A DNA stretch of 64,000 bases, from contig NZ_PZZP01000001.1 of NCBI RefSeq assembly GCF_003046315.1, forward strand, positions 2,170,001 to 2,234,000, in the 5' to 3' direction. Both the position numbers and the translations under genes were made by a program. The notes under the pieces were generated by a model. The model saw nothing but the letters and a program-made list of their open reading frames with translations, ran no database searches and was not told the origin of the DNA. Positions 8,182 through 17,125 of the stretch are shown here, one piece after another. This DNA comes from Desmospora activa DSM 45169 (GTDB taxonomy: Bacteria > Bacillota > Bacilli > Thermoactinomycetales > DSM-45169). The first letter of the stretch is position 1. Every line of letters begins with the position of its first letter.

Positions 8182-8994
8182 ATGGGAAAGGCGAATAGAG
8201 TCTTCCGGATCATGTTTGTATTGTCGCTATTGTTAACCGGGTTATTTGCCGGTAGTAGTGCAGAAAAAGTATCTGCCGCTAGTGACTTTATCTGGCCCTG
8301 TGAAGCTTGTTCTGCCAGTGATATCACGCAATATTACGGTGGAAATCACTATGGAATCGACCTTGCTAGAGGTGGCACGGTAGCGATCAACGCAACCGCC
8401 GCCGGCACTGTATCCAGATCCTATTATTCGGATTCGTACGGCGAGGTTGTATTTATTAAACACACAATCAACGGAATCAGTTATGAAACGGTGTATGCCC
8501 ATATGAGAAGCGGCAGTCGGACAGTTAACGTTGGAGATCCTGTTGCACAGGGGCAATTACTTGGCTACATGGGTAGTACAGGTGACTCTACCGGCCAGCA
8601 CCTTCACTTTGAACTCCACTCACCGGCCTGGAATATAAGCAAATCAGATAGTTTAGATCCCCTCCCTTATCTGGAGAACAATAACGGCGGCAGACAGTGG
8701 TTTTCTACTGGTGATACAGCGTGGGACGGAAGGATCACGACGACAAGCTCCAAATCAAATGTCGATATTACACTGGATCAAGGTGATTTTTCAGCAAATG
8801 AAGCAGAACAGATGAGAGTACGCCTTTGTTCAACTAGTACGGGAAACTGTACAGAGTATCAATATTTTGGTGGGCCGGTTCAAAGCAACAATCGTTTTAA
8901 TACCTATTTTACCAACATGAAACCCGCAACCTACAATCTAGATATTCGGGCTCCATTTACAGCGGTTGGCCATGTAATTGTAAACGCATATTAA
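8182..8994 (+). CDS. Secreted M23-family metallopeptidase
   Basis: The protein has a Sec signal peptide (FRIMFVLSLLLTGLFAG, cleavage near VSA-AS at about residue 33). An M23 peptidase domain follows, with HYGIDLA and HLHFELH holding the zinc ligands. M23 enzymes cut peptide bridges of peptidoglycan or elastin-like substrates. About 100 C-terminal residues look beta-rich and could be a binding domain. The ATG at 8182 was chosen because GGAGG at 8168-8172 is nine bases before it; the ATG at 8173 touches that site. The gene has its own promoter and terminator. Residues 35-45 hold a Cys pair (CEACSAS). Confidence 0.88.
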   Translation: MGKANRVFRIMFVLSLLLTGLFAGSSAEKVSAASDFIWPCEACSASDITQYYGGNHYGIDLARGGTVAINATAAGTVSRSYYSDSYGEVVFIKHTINGISYETVYAHMRSGSRTVNVGDPVAQGQLLGYMGSTGDSTGQHLHFELHSPAWNISKSDSLDPLPYLENNNGGRQWFSTGDTAWDGRITTTSSKSNVDITLDQGDFSANEAEQMRVRLCSTSTGNCTEYQYFGGPVQSNNRFNTYFTNMKPATYNLDIRAPFTAVGHVIVNAY

Positions 8995-9010
8995 TCTAGC
9001 CACACACCAT

Positions 9011-9052
9011 AAAAACCCGCCATCCTTTTTTATAAGGAATAGCGGGTTTTTT
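9011..9052 (+). terminator. Terminator after M23 peptidase
   Basis: AAACCCGC pairs with GCGGGTTT around a partly paired loop, and the downstream side ends in TTTTTT. Confidence 0.8.
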
Positions 9053-9096
9053 AACAGGAAACTAACACCTTGTTTTCGATGAAGTGGGAATTGCTT

Positions 9097-9132
9097 ATAA
9101 AAAACACCGCTTTCCTTTATGGAAAACGGTGT
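9097..9132 (-). terminator. Terminator after PBP gene
   Basis: On the minus strand ACACCGTTTTCC and GGAAAGCGGTGT form a near-perfect stem followed by TTTTTT. It stands about 60 bases past the PBP stop. Confidence 0.8.
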
Positions 9133-9194
9133 GGAGCGATCGCGCGCTCATCGATGGACGGTCAAGTTGAGGAAACATCAAGCTCGTATGACCG

Positions 9195-11525
9195 TTAACC
9201 GGAGGAATCGGGTGGGTTCCCCGGAGGAAACGGAAATTCTCCTCCATCATTTTCGCCATCGTCGGGGGGATCGGCGGGATTTTCATTTTCCGGAGGATTG
9301 TCGTTATTTGGGGGTGGATTAATGTCAACCGGAGGAGAAGAAGGTGGTTGTGGCGACTGCCGATTCTCATTCTCTTTTTCTTGTTTCTTCTTTTCTTTCT
9401 CCTTCTTCTCAGCTTTTTTACATTCAAAACACTTAGAGTCATAAGGAGGCTCAGATTGAAAGCGACTCTCTTTTTTGGCCAATTCCGGATCGACTTCTGT
9501 CACCGCCTTGAAGATTTCGGCCCAGACAATCCGTGCTGTCTGATCACTCGGCAAGCGCTTGTTGACGCCATAACCCGTCCAGATACCCAAGGCGATATCC
9601 GGCGTATAGCCGACAAACCAAATATCAGTGGTATTGTTGGTGGTTCCTGTCTTTGCCGCCAGATCATATCCCGACGTGTAAGGACCCACATATGTCCCTG
9701 TTCCCGATTTAACCACGTCTCGCAGCATATCTGTGGTCCAGTACGCCGCTTGTGAAGACATTACCTGCACCGGATCCGGCTCATGTTGATAAACGACATT
9801 GCCGGCGGAATCTTCGATTCGATCAATGATGTACGGTTCGTTAAAGTTCCCTTCATTCCCCAGCATGGCATAGCCCGCTGTCATCCGCTGTACATCAAAC
9901 CCACGGGTAAAACCGCCAATGGCGGAGGCTTCGCCGTCATTTTCATGGACAGGGAAGTTCATCTTGCGCAGATATTCAAAGGCTTTCTCCGCCCCAACGG
10001 CCCGAAATACTTTAATGGCTGGAATGTTAATCGACCACTTCAACGCGTCGCGAGCGCTCATCGGACCATCGTATCTTTGTGTATAGTTTTTGTATACATG
10101 GTCGCCGTATTGCGCTTTTAAAGGTTCATCGACAATAACCGAATCCGGCGAGATCACCCCTTTATCCAAGCCAGGGCCAAAATCCAGCAAAGGCTTAATG
10201 GTCGAACCCGGCTGCCGGGATGTATCAAACGCATAATTATTTTGATCTTCTTCAAAATCCCTACCACCGACAAAGGCCAAAGTTGCTCCGGTGCGAGTGT
10301 CCAATAGGCTGGCACCTACTTTTTCCTTGGCGTTTTCATAGGTTTTGCCGTTTAAAGTGAAGGTGGTAGGGCTGGCGTACAGGGAATCTTTCATCGCAGC
10401 TTCATTCATCGCGTCATATAGATCCTGGTCAACCGTCGTATAGATCTGATAACCGCCGCCCCACACTTTGTTTTTGTATTGTTGTAGGGTTTCCCCGTAT
10501 TTGCCTTGTTCGCTCAACTCTTGGGCATCCAGCCCATCCTGTTGCATCAAGATCTTGGCCGCTTCCAGTTCCACTGTCATCGTGATGTAGGGATATTTGA
10601 TATGGGCTGTGGTGGGTTGGCTCTCTTTTTCCGCCAGAGATCCTGCAATCTCAAAGGAAGCCGCTTGCTTGCGTTCCGCTGCGGTAATGGTGCCATTCTC
10701 CTCCATCTTTTGCAGTACCCACTGCATCCGCTTGGTTCCATATTTTAGGTTCTCTTCTCCCCGGAACGGGTTATATGCATTGGGCCGTTGTACCATGCCC
10801 GCAATGTATGCTGCTTGAGACAAATTCAAATCCTTGGCGTCCACCCCGAACATCCCCTGAGCGGCCGCTTGAATCCCCAACATATGACGCCCATTGATAT
10901 CTTTACCGAAATACAGGGAGTTCAGATAAGCGTCCATGATTTGCTCTTTACTAAAAAAATTCTCCATTCGCAAGGCCAAGAAAATTTCCTTCGCTTTACG
11001 GTCCATCGATTGCGCCTGATTTTCTAAGATCATATTTTTTACCAACTGTTGGGTAATGGTACTTCCACCAGTCTGGACCGAACTGCCCATCGCCTGTTGC
11101 ATTGACGCTCGTAAGATGGATTTGGGCACTACGCCCTGATGTTGGTAAAACTCGCGATCCTCTGTGGAAATCAAGGCATCAATCAAATGGGGACTAACCT
11201 CTTTATGGGTGACCACTTTCCGGTCCCCGTCTTGTACCCGTAGACGGCCGATCGCCTTGCCGTCTCTAAAATAAGCGTAACTGGTTTGCGACCAACCCGT
11301 AATCTTCGCTTCCAGCTCTTTTTTCTCTCTGATGGGTTCCTCGTTAACCAGTGAGGCGACATAGCCAGCGGCGGCACCCACTGTGGCCATGCTGCCCATA
11401 ATCACTATGGTGAAAATAACCAATAATGAAAATAATAGTGATCGAATCCAACGACCCTTTTTCTTGCCTTTTTTCTTTGCTTTCTTCGAAACATCCGGGT
11501 TATATGAATGTTGGTCTGCCACCAT
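9195..11525 (-). CDS. Class A penicillin-binding protein (PBP1A family)
   Basis: The 776-residue bifunctional cell-wall synthase has a basic cytoplasmic tail and one membrane segment (SLLFSLLVIFTIVIMG). The GT51 transglycosylase domain has STEDREFYQHQGV, with catalytic Glu at about 122, and GGSTITQQLVKN. The transpeptidase domain has SxxK in PGSTIKP (Ser about 441), SxN in SIN and KTG in AAKTGTTNN. The last about 90 residues are a low-complexity Lys/Glu then Pro/Asn/Asp-rich tail containing a CFEC pair. I chose the ATG at 11525, six bases after AAGGAGG; an upstream GTG touches that site. The gene polymerises and cross-links peptidoglycan outside the membrane. Confidence 0.93.
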   Translation of the reverse strand: MVADQHSYNPDVSKKAKKKGKKKGRWIRSLLFSLLVIFTIVIMGSMATVGAAAGYVASLVNEEPIREKKELEAKITGWSQTSYAYFRDGKAIGRLRVQDGDRKVVTHKEVSPHLIDALISTEDREFYQHQGVVPKSILRASMQQAMGSSVQTGGSTITQQLVKNMILENQAQSMDRKAKEIFLALRMENFFSKEQIMDAYLNSLYFGKDINGRHMLGIQAAAQGMFGVDAKDLNLSQAAYIAGMVQRPNAYNPFRGEENLKYGTKRMQWVLQKMEENGTITAAERKQAASFEIAGSLAEKESQPTTAHIKYPYITMTVELEAAKILMQQDGLDAQELSEQGKYGETLQQYKNKVWGGGYQIYTTVDQDLYDAMNEAAMKDSLYASPTTFTLNGKTYENAKEKVGASLLDTRTGATLAFVGGRDFEEDQNNYAFDTSRQPGSTIKPLLDFGPGLDKGVISPDSVIVDEPLKAQYGDHVYKNYTQRYDGPMSARDALKWSINIPAIKVFRAVGAEKAFEYLRKMNFPVHENDGEASAIGGFTRGFDVQRMTAGYAMLGNEGNFNEPYIIDRIEDSAGNVVYQHEPDPVQVMSSQAAYWTTDMLRDVVKSGTGTYVGPYTSGYDLAAKTGTTNNTTDIWFVGYTPDIALGIWTGYGVNKRLPSDQTARIVWAEIFKAVTEVDPELAKKESRFQSEPPYDSKCFECKKAEKKEKEKKKQEKENENRQSPQPPSSPPVDINPPPNNDNPPENENPADPPDDGENDGGEFPFPPGNPPDSSG

Positions 11526-11869
11526 TGACACCCTCCTTGCTTCCCGAAAAACATTGTATCATATGATGGAAAATCCGGTGATACCCTAAATTACCTATCC
11601 TGGATTAACAAAAATGTGAACACCTCCGCATAGTCACAATATATGTGCGTTCACCATCCGTTCTAACGGCGAAAATAATAATATTTACCTTTACAACCGT
11701 TAAACCCCTGTCGTTATACCGTTCATATCGTTTAAACCGCCGCCATCGATTCAATCCTTGCTCCTGACACGCACACCGTGGTACGATCAAGGCATCGTGA
11801 GCAGGCAGGGGAGTCATCGGATCCTTAGCCTGACCGATCAATCAGCACCTGGTGGGAGGGGAATCCGGA
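11526..11869. other. Intergenic region between divergent PBP and yitT-like genes
   Basis: No convincing gene is seen in these 344 bases. A weak promoter candidate for the rightward gene is TTGCTC (11758-11763) with TACGAT (11782-11787), spacing 18. A short open frame on the minus strand has no ribosome site or recognisable motif. Confidence 0.35.
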
Positions 11870-12691
11870 TTGTTCGCCCGCAGCCTGCATCTGTTTACTA
11901 TCATACTTTCATCGGTTCTAGTCGGCTTTGCCTTCAACATGTTTCTTCTGCCGCAAAAAATCTTAAGCGGCGGAATCACCGGTGTCGCCATGATCATCGG
12001 ATTGGTTACTTCCGCCAACACCGGCTTAATCATCTTTTTATTAAATGTACCGATCATCATACTGGGATACCTAAAACTGGGACACCGCTTTATCCTCTAC
12101 AGCCTCCTCTCCATCATGGTTACATCGCTCAGCATGCAATGGATTCCGCAGACGCCCATTTCCAATGATCCCATCATGTCCGCTATCTTCGGCGGCGCGA
12201 TTGTGGGGATCGCCACCGGCTTAATCTTTCGCTCCGGCGGCTCCACAGGAGGATTTGACATCATCGGAATGGTGCTCACCCTGAAAAAAGAGCGACCGCT
12301 GGGAGTGCTGATTTTTGCACTTAATGCTGGCGTGGTCTTTATTTCCGGATTTATCTTCAACTGGGATCTCGCCTTATACACGATGGCGTCCATCTTTGTC
12401 ACCGGAAAAGTGATCGACTCCATCCATACCCGTCATGTGAAGTTGACGCTGATGATTATCACCAAAAAAGGGGATGCCGTCAAAAAAAAGCTTCTTACCA
12501 ACCTTGTGCGCGGCATCACCGTGTTAGATGGGGAAGGTGCTTATACGCGAGAGCAGCGCAGTATTCTAATCACCGTCATTTCCCGCTACGAGCTGCCTGA
12601 CGTCAAGCGCTGGGTCACCTCCGCCGATCCCCACGCCTTTGTCAATATCACCGAAACAGTGGATATCATGGGGTATTTCAGACGAAGCTAA
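11870..12691 (+). CDS. YitT/DUF2179-family membrane protein
   Basis: The protein begins with about five membrane segments: a first helix (TIILSSVLVGFAFNMFLL), then ILSGGITGVAMIIG and LIIFLLNVPIIILGYL. RSGGSTGGFDIIG, a strongly conserved block of YitT-like proteins, lies near residue 125. The C-terminal about 90 residues form a soluble DUF2179 domain (VKLTLMIITKK, AYTREQRSILITVI). The function of the family is not known. I suggest the TTG at 11870 as start because GGGAGGGG lies eight bases upstream; the GTG at 11852 has no ribosome site. The YciI-like gene follows by 16 bases and may share the transcript. Confidence 0.85.
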   Translation: MFARSLHLFTIILSSVLVGFAFNMFLLPQKILSGGITGVAMIIGLVTSANTGLIIFLLNVPIIILGYLKLGHRFILYSLLSIMVTSLSMQWIPQTPISNDPIMSAIFGGAIVGIATGLIFRSGGSTGGFDIIGMVLTLKKERPLGVLIFALNAGVVFISGFIFNWDLALYTMASIFVTGKVIDSIHTRHVKLTLMIITKKGDAVKKKLLTNLVRGITVLDGEGAYTREQRSILITVISRYELPDVKRWVTSADPHAFVNITETVDIMGYFRRS

Positions 12692-12707
12692 AAAGGAGTT
12701 GAAAATA

Positions 12708-12962
12708 ATGGCCCATTTTGCCGCCATTCTCTACATGGAAAAACCGGAACTGAATCAACAGTTTCGACCACAACATCTGGACTATTTACATACGCTTGAG
12801 CAAGCAGGCAAGATTTTTGCGAAAGGACCTTTTACCGATGGAACCGGAGGGTTGGTCATCTATATCGCCGATTCGTTTGCTGAGGCAAAGGAATTGGCTG
12901 AAAAGGATCCCTATGTGCTAGAAGGCGTCCGCCGACTGGAACTGCATGAATGGAAAATATGA
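12708..12962 (+). CDS. YciI-like protein
   Basis: This 84-residue protein has the YciI-type ferredoxin-like fold signature. HLDYLHTLEQAGKIFAKGPF and a DGTGGLVIY stretch are followed by EAKELAEKDPYVLEG. Members of this family are thought to be small enzymes or stress proteins, but the substrate is unknown. AAGGAG lies 8 bases before the ATG. It follows the YitT-like gene and precedes a strong terminator. Confidence 0.82.
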   Translation: MAHFAAILYMEKPELNQQFRPQHLDYLHTLEQAGKIFAKGPFTDGTGGLVIYIADSFAEAKELAEKDPYVLEGVRRLELHEWKI

Positions 12963-12990
12963 TACATATTCGTCAAACCCGATCACAACA

Positions 12991-13023
12991 AAAACCCCTT
13001 CCGAAATTACGGAAGGGGTTTCA
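12991..13023. terminator. Bidirectional terminator
   Basis: AACCCCTTCCG pairs with CGGAAGGGGTT (loop AAATTA), with A-run and T-run on either side, between two convergent genes. Confidence 0.85.
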
Positions 13024-13032
13024 TTTTTAGAC

Positions 13033-13296
13033 TCAGCCTACACGCGCATCTTTTTTGGCAAGCGCCTTTCGCCAAGCGGGCATGGAGACAGCCATCACTT
13101 CATCGGCATAGATCAATCCCAACTTATCGGTGATATACACCTTACGCCCGTCATACTTGTAGCTCTCCAAAATATCGACATCGGTCACCTTGCCAAAAGC
13201 GCCGATGAGAGAAAGCTGATCTCCCACTTCCAATTGATTTAACACCGGGCCGGCTTGAACGCCTCCCATAACAAACTTTCCCCGTACTTTTGCCAT
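13033..13296 (-). CDS. Hypothetical protein, 87 residues
   Basis: I do not recognise this protein. GGGAGGG six bases before the ATG at 13296 supports translation. The sequence is mixed alpha/beta with no signal peptide or membrane segment. It contains GPVLNQLEVGDQLSLIGAFG, which could be a small beta-barrel, and a basic end (KALAKKDARVG). It stands alone between a terminator and a 200-base gap and shares a direction with dcd. Confidence 0.7.
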   Translation of the reverse strand: MAKVRGKFVMGGVQAGPVLNQLEVGDQLSLIGAFGKVTDVDILESYKYDGRKVYITDKLGLIYADEVMAVSMPAWRKALAKKDARVG

Positions 13297-13452
13297 TGTA
13301 AGCCCTCCCATTTAAATATTCTTAATATTAAACGATGCCGGTAGACAAGCATCTTTTTGATATGAAATGGTTTTCTTTTATTCTACCCTTACTTTATCAA
13401 GAATTGGTGTTCAGTGTATGTACAATTTTTGAACTATTTTGTGTCAAAATCT

Positions 13453-13487
13453 CAAAAAATCCGCCCACACCTTAACGGAGCGGGCGA
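13453..13487 (-). terminator. Terminator after dcd
   Basis: On the minus strand CGCCC and GGGCG flank a loop of about 15 bases, followed by GATTTTTT. The stem is short, so confidence is moderate. Confidence 0.5.
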
Positions 13488-13492
13488 TAAAA

Positions 13493-14050
13493 TCAAATGC
13501 GCGGCAAGGTGATCCCACGCTGGTTTTGATATTTTCCCTGTTTTGTACGGTACGATACTTCGCACACCTCATCGCTTTCCAAAAACAACACCTGACACAA
13601 TCCCTCATTGGCATAAATTTTAGCCGGCAAAGGGGTTGTATTGGAGATTTCCAGAGTCACATGCCCTTCCCATCCCGGCTCAAAGGGAGTCACGTTTGTA
13701 ATAATGCCGCAACGGGCGTAGGTCGATTTTCCGACACAGACCGCCAGCACATTTTCCGGAATGCGAAAATACTCCACCGATGTAGCTAAAGCAAAAGAAT
13801 TAGGTGGAATAATACAAACATCCCCCTTAAAATCCAAAAATGAATCTTCGCTGATCGCTTTGGGATCGATTACCGGCATCAAGGCATTATGAAAGATCTT
13901 AAATTCATCCCCTACCCGTAGATCATAGCCATAGCTGGATAAACCGAAGCTGATCGCTTCCCCTTTACCTACGTTTCGATCGATAAAAGAGTCGATCATG
14001 CCGTGTTCAGTCGCCATTTGTCGAATCCATTTATCCGATTTAATCGTCAT
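13493..14050 (-). CDS. dcd: dCTP deaminase
   Basis: The 185-residue protein has the dUTPase-like trimeric fold of dCTP deaminase. [31 protein letters not shown] and [12 protein letters not shown] are family blocks, the last holding the catalytic Glu. It converts dCTP to dUTP to supply dTMP synthesis. Whether it also hydrolyses dUTP cannot be decided here. The length and start are normal. Confidence 0.92.
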   Translation of the reverse strand: MTIKSDKWIRQMATEHGMIDSFIDRNVGKGEAISFGLSSYGYDLRVGDEFKIFHNALMPVIDPKAISEDSFLDFKGDVCIIPPNSFALATSVEYFRIPENVLAVCVGKSTYARCGIITNVTPFEPGWEGHVTLEISNTTPLPAKIYANEGLCQVLFLESDEVCEVSYRTKQGKYQNQRGITLPRI

Positions 14051-14108
14051 AACCGTCCATACTCCTTTGTTTTTCTAGTCCATCCCATTGTACAACAATC
14101 CTTCCAAA

Positions 14109-14133
14109 GGAAAAACCGCCAGCAACGGCGGTT
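14109..14133 (-). terminator. Terminator after met operon
   Basis: On the minus strand AACCGCC and GGCGGTT form a 7-bp stem followed by TTTCC. It lies about 160 bases past the metC stop and before dcd. Confidence 0.6.
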
Positions 14134-14143
14134 GAGGATGCTA

Positions 14144-14257
14144 ACAAACTGGTCGCGGGATGGTCGGGGTGGTTATCCGTCTTCGCTCCATGCGTGGCAG
14201 AGTCGCTCGCCGGATAACTACCCCTCCCTCTGTTTTCTAACCATTCCAGTAGTTTGT
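14144..14257. repeat. Imperfect inverted repeat, about 114 bp
   Basis: The outer arms ACAAACT (14144-14150) and AGTTTGT (14251-14257) are complementary. The inner arms GGTTATCCG and CGGATAAC with flanking GGGGT/ACCCC are also complementary. The loop carries TCGCTCCATGCG and GTCGCTCG. It lies in the gap after metC. It resembles in architecture the elements at 24.6 kb and 45.05 kb. Confidence 0.55.
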
Positions 14258-14295
14258 CATCAATCTGAACCGCCTATAACGGCTATACGTTGTCG

Positions 14296-15477
14296 TTATA
14301 CGATGGAGGCCCGCCATTCGGAGGCGATGGAAACAAAGCGACGGCCGTCGATAGCCTGTTCCAGATCTTCCAAGAGATCGCCGGCATCCTCCAAGCCGAC
14401 GGAGAGGCGCAATAAGCCCTCGGTCACGCCTCTGACTTCCCGTTCCGACCGCGGCATAGCGGCATGAGACATACGGGCGGGGTACGAGAGAATGCTTTCC
14501 ACCGCCCCTAAACTGACGGCGACGAGAGGAAGTTTCACTTGTGACAACACTTCCCTCACCTTTTCCCCGCTTCCCAGATCAAAGGAGAGAACCGCGCCAT
14601 GGCCACTCGCCTGTGACGCTTGTAGCTGATGACCGGGGTGATCGGGCAAGCCGGTGTAGTAGACGTGTTTAACTTGTGGATGGCGGGAAAGGGCTTTTGC
14701 AATACGTTCAGCAGAAGCAGTAGCCGCTTCCATCCGGGTGGCCAAGGTTTTTAACCCCCGCATCGTCAGCCAAGAATCCTGCACACCCAACACCGCACCC
14801 AAGGCATTTTGCAATCCATAGAGGCGGTTTGCCACATCCACATCTTTTACCGCTACCAATCCGGAGACGACATCGCTGTGGCCACCGATAAATTTGGTTG
14901 CGCTGTGAATGACAATATCTGCCCCCAGCTCCAAGGGACGCTGAAAATACGGGGTGAGAAAGGTATTATCAACAACAGTGAGCAGACCATGGCGCTGGGC
15001 AATCTCGGCGATCCCCCGTAAATCGGTCACTTTAAGCGTAGGATTAGAAGGGGTTTCCACATAAATGGCTCGAGTATGAGGTTTGACCGCTGCCTCTACC
15101 GCCGCCAGATCAGTCGTATCCACAAAATCGGCCTCAATCCCCATCCGCGGCAACACTTCGGTCAGAACGCGAAAGGTTCCCCCGTACAGATCGTTGGAGA
15201 CAACCAAATGATCCCCGGTGGAAAAGAGAAACAAAGTACTGGAGATCGCCGCCATTCCGGAAGCGAAGGCAAACCCGCGACACCCACCTTCCAACTGAGC
15301 AATCGTCTCTTCCAACGCGTGGCGGGTAGGGTTGCCGGAGCGGGCATAATCATAGACACCGGGCTGGTCCACATCCGCTTGGTGAAAAGTGGAGGCCTGA
15401 TACAACGGGATACTGGCCGCCCCAGTAATCGGATCAATTTCGTTGCCGTTGTGCAGTAACCGTGTTTCAAACTTCAT
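14296..15477 (-). CDS. metC: Trans-sulfuration PLP enzyme, cystathionine beta-lyase type
   Basis: The 393-residue protein belongs to the Cys/Met-metabolism PLP family: YDYARSGNPTRHALE, FASGMAAIS, VVDNTFLTPYF and the PLP-lysine in HSATKFIGGHSD. It is the second gene of a two-gene operon and starts four bases after the stop of the first. The order and the SAM riboswitch match Bacillus metI-metC, so cystathionine beta-lyase (cystathionine to homocysteine) is most likely. Gamma-lyase or gamma-synthase activity cannot be excluded from sequence alone. I chose the ATG at 15477, preceded by GAAAGGGTG, over the longer frame. Confidence 0.87.
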   Translation of the reverse strand: MKFETRLLHNGNEIDPITGAASIPLYQASTFHQADVDQPGVYDYARSGNPTRHALEETIAQLEGGCRGFAFASGMAAISSTLFLFSTGDHLVVSNDLYGGTFRVLTEVLPRMGIEADFVDTTDLAAVEAAVKPHTRAIYVETPSNPTLKVTDLRGIAEIAQRHGLLTVVDNTFLTPYFQRPLELGADIVIHSATKFIGGHSDVVSGLVAVKDVDVANRLYGLQNALGAVLGVQDSWLTMRGLKTLATRMEAATASAERIAKALSRHPQVKHVYYTGLPDHPGHQLQASQASGHGAVLSFDLGSGEKVREVLSQVKLPLVAVSLGAVESILSYPARMSHAAMPRSEREVRGVTEGLLRLSVGLEDAGDLLEDLEQAIDGRRFVSIASEWRASIV

Positions 15478-15481
15478 CGCT

Positions 15482-16684
15482 TTACACACCCTTTCCCGTG
15501 GTAACCGTCGAGCGGGCTTGGTCCAAAGCATAAGACAGGTCGGCGGTCAGATCGTTCAAATGCTCAATTCCCACTGACAGGCGCAACAACCGATCACAAA
15601 CACCCACTTTACGCCGTATCGGTTCAGGAATGTCGGCGTGGGTCTGGGTGGCGGGATAAGTAACCAAGCTTTCCACTCCCCCTAAACTTTCGGCGAAGGA
15701 GATCAAACGCAGGTAGCGTAGAAATTCCGGTACCCACTCCGCCTCGCGGATGCGGAAGGAGAGCATTCCGCCAAATCCGTCGCTCTGTGCTTCCTGTATC
15801 TTTCGTTCCTCAGGGTCGAGGGAGGGATAAAACACCTCATCCACTGCGGGATGGTTCTGCAAAAACTGTGCCAATGCCATCGCATTTTCCTGATGTTTTT
15901 CCATCCGCAGGGCCAATGTCTTCATCCCGCGCATCAACAACCACGAGTCCTGGGGGGAGAGGACCGCTCCAATTCCGTTGTGTAAGGCAGCCACTTTAGC
16001 GGATAATTCCTCTCCCTTAGTGACAATCAACCCCGCTAGCACATCATTGTGACCGCCTAAGTATTTGGTACCACTGTGTAGGACCACATCCGCTCCCAGC
16101 GCCAACGGACGCTGACAATAGGGTGTCATAAAGGTGTTATCGACGATAGAAAGCCAACCCCACTTATTGGCGATATCGCAGATGGCCTTAATATTCGTCA
16201 CCCGCATCAAGGGATTGGTGGGTGATTCGACAAAAATCCCCCTGGTATGAGGAGTAGCCGCCGCCTTTACCGCTTCTACATCCCTAAGGTCAACATAACT
16301 GAAAGATAAACCGTATCGGCTTAACACCTCTTCAAATAAACGATAGGTTCCGCCGTACAAATCCAACGAAACAATGAGGTGATCCCCCTGCGAAAAAAGG
16401 CCCATCACCGTTTGAATCGCCGCCATGCCGGAGCTGGTCGCAAAACCGGCATCGCCGCCTTCCAATTCAGCAATCGCATCTTCCAAGATTGTGCGGGTGG
16501 GGTTGGCGGTACGGGTATAATCATACCCCGTCGATTCACCTAACGCCGGATGTTGGTAAGCAGTAGAGTGATAAACGGGAAAGCTGACTGCCCCTGTTCG
16601 CTCCTCCCGACCGTTTCCAATCTGGGCCAACAGTGTCTCCCGGTGTAAACGTTCCTGGTTATGATGACATCGATCTCGATCCAT
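15482..16684 (-). CDS. metI: Cystathionine gamma-synthase / O-acetylhomoserine thiolyase
   Basis: The 400-residue paralogue of the next gene has YDYTRTANPTRTILED, the PLP-lysine in HSGTKYLGGHND, and ESLGGVESLVTYPATQTHAD. The last block matches the MetI/MetB group as I know it. It would join O-acetylhomoserine with cysteine or sulfide in methionine synthesis. The gene is first in the operon and directly follows a SAM-I riboswitch, so it should be off when SAM is plentiful. The N-terminal end is Arg/His-rich (MDRDRCHHNQ) and slightly longer than usual, so a later start is possible. Confidence 0.87.
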   Translation of the reverse strand: MDRDRCHHNQERLHRETLLAQIGNGREERTGAVSFPVYHSTAYQHPALGESTGYDYTRTANPTRTILEDAIAELEGGDAGFATSSGMAAIQTVMGLFSQGDHLIVSLDLYGGTYRLFEEVLSRYGLSFSYVDLRDVEAVKAAATPHTRGIFVESPTNPLMRVTNIKAICDIANKWGWLSIVDNTFMTPYCQRPLALGADVVLHSGTKYLGGHNDVLAGLIVTKGEELSAKVAALHNGIGAVLSPQDSWLLMRGMKTLALRMEKHQENAMALAQFLQNHPAVDEVFYPSLDPEERKIQEAQSDGFGGMLSFRIREAEWVPEFLRYLRLISFAESLGGVESLVTYPATQTHADIPEPIRRKVGVCDRLLRLSVGIEHLNDLTADLSYALDQARSTVTTGKGV

Positions 16685-16715
16685 CGTTCTCTCTCCCTTG
16701 CTTTATCCTCCAAAT

Positions 16716-16872
16716 TAAAAACCCTTCCGATAAGGAAGGGATGGTTTCAGGGATTCTCCCCCCTTATCTGTCAGATCCCTAACCGGACCTGCGAGAATTG
16801 GCACCTTCCGACACATCTGTCGGGGTTGCCGGGCTTCATCGGGCTCGTTCCCTCCGCCGCTCTTGATAAGAG
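16716..16872 (-). promoter_or_regulatory. SAM-I riboswitch (S-box) with terminator
   Basis: On the minus strand the aptamer begins CTTATCAAGAG (16870-16860). It runs through GGAGGGA, GAGCCCGATGAAGCCCGGCA and AAGGTGCCAATTCT, the conserved S-box core. The expression platform is a terminator, CCCTTCC / GGAAGGG with TTTTT (16740-16716), just before metI. SAM binding should terminate transcription of metI-metC. Confidence 0.93.
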
Positions 16873-17125
16873 ACAGTTTACCTATAAAATTGTCGCACAA
16901 TGCATAAAACTTGTGTTTCATTATATCGAGGTCCAGGTGCATCGTCAAGAGCAGATTACAAAAAAGGGATCATGATTTAGCAAATGCAACACAATACTAT
17001 ACAGCTGACCGTAATATTATTCATTTCACTGCAAAACCTTCTCTAGATGGGGCTTGCTGGTATACACTAAAAAAGTGAGCCCCATCGAGCAGAGCGGCTA
17101 TCCCGCGTCGCAAGGAGGAATCCGA

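Noticed and set aside
11605-11841. 78-codon open frame upstream of the yitT-like gene
   Set aside because: No ribosome site, no recognisable domain and composition unlike its neighbours.
14296-16684. Apparent tandem duplication of met genes
   Set aside because: The two PLP enzymes are old paralogues with different motifs (YPATQTHAD versus YPARMSHAA), matching metI and metC.
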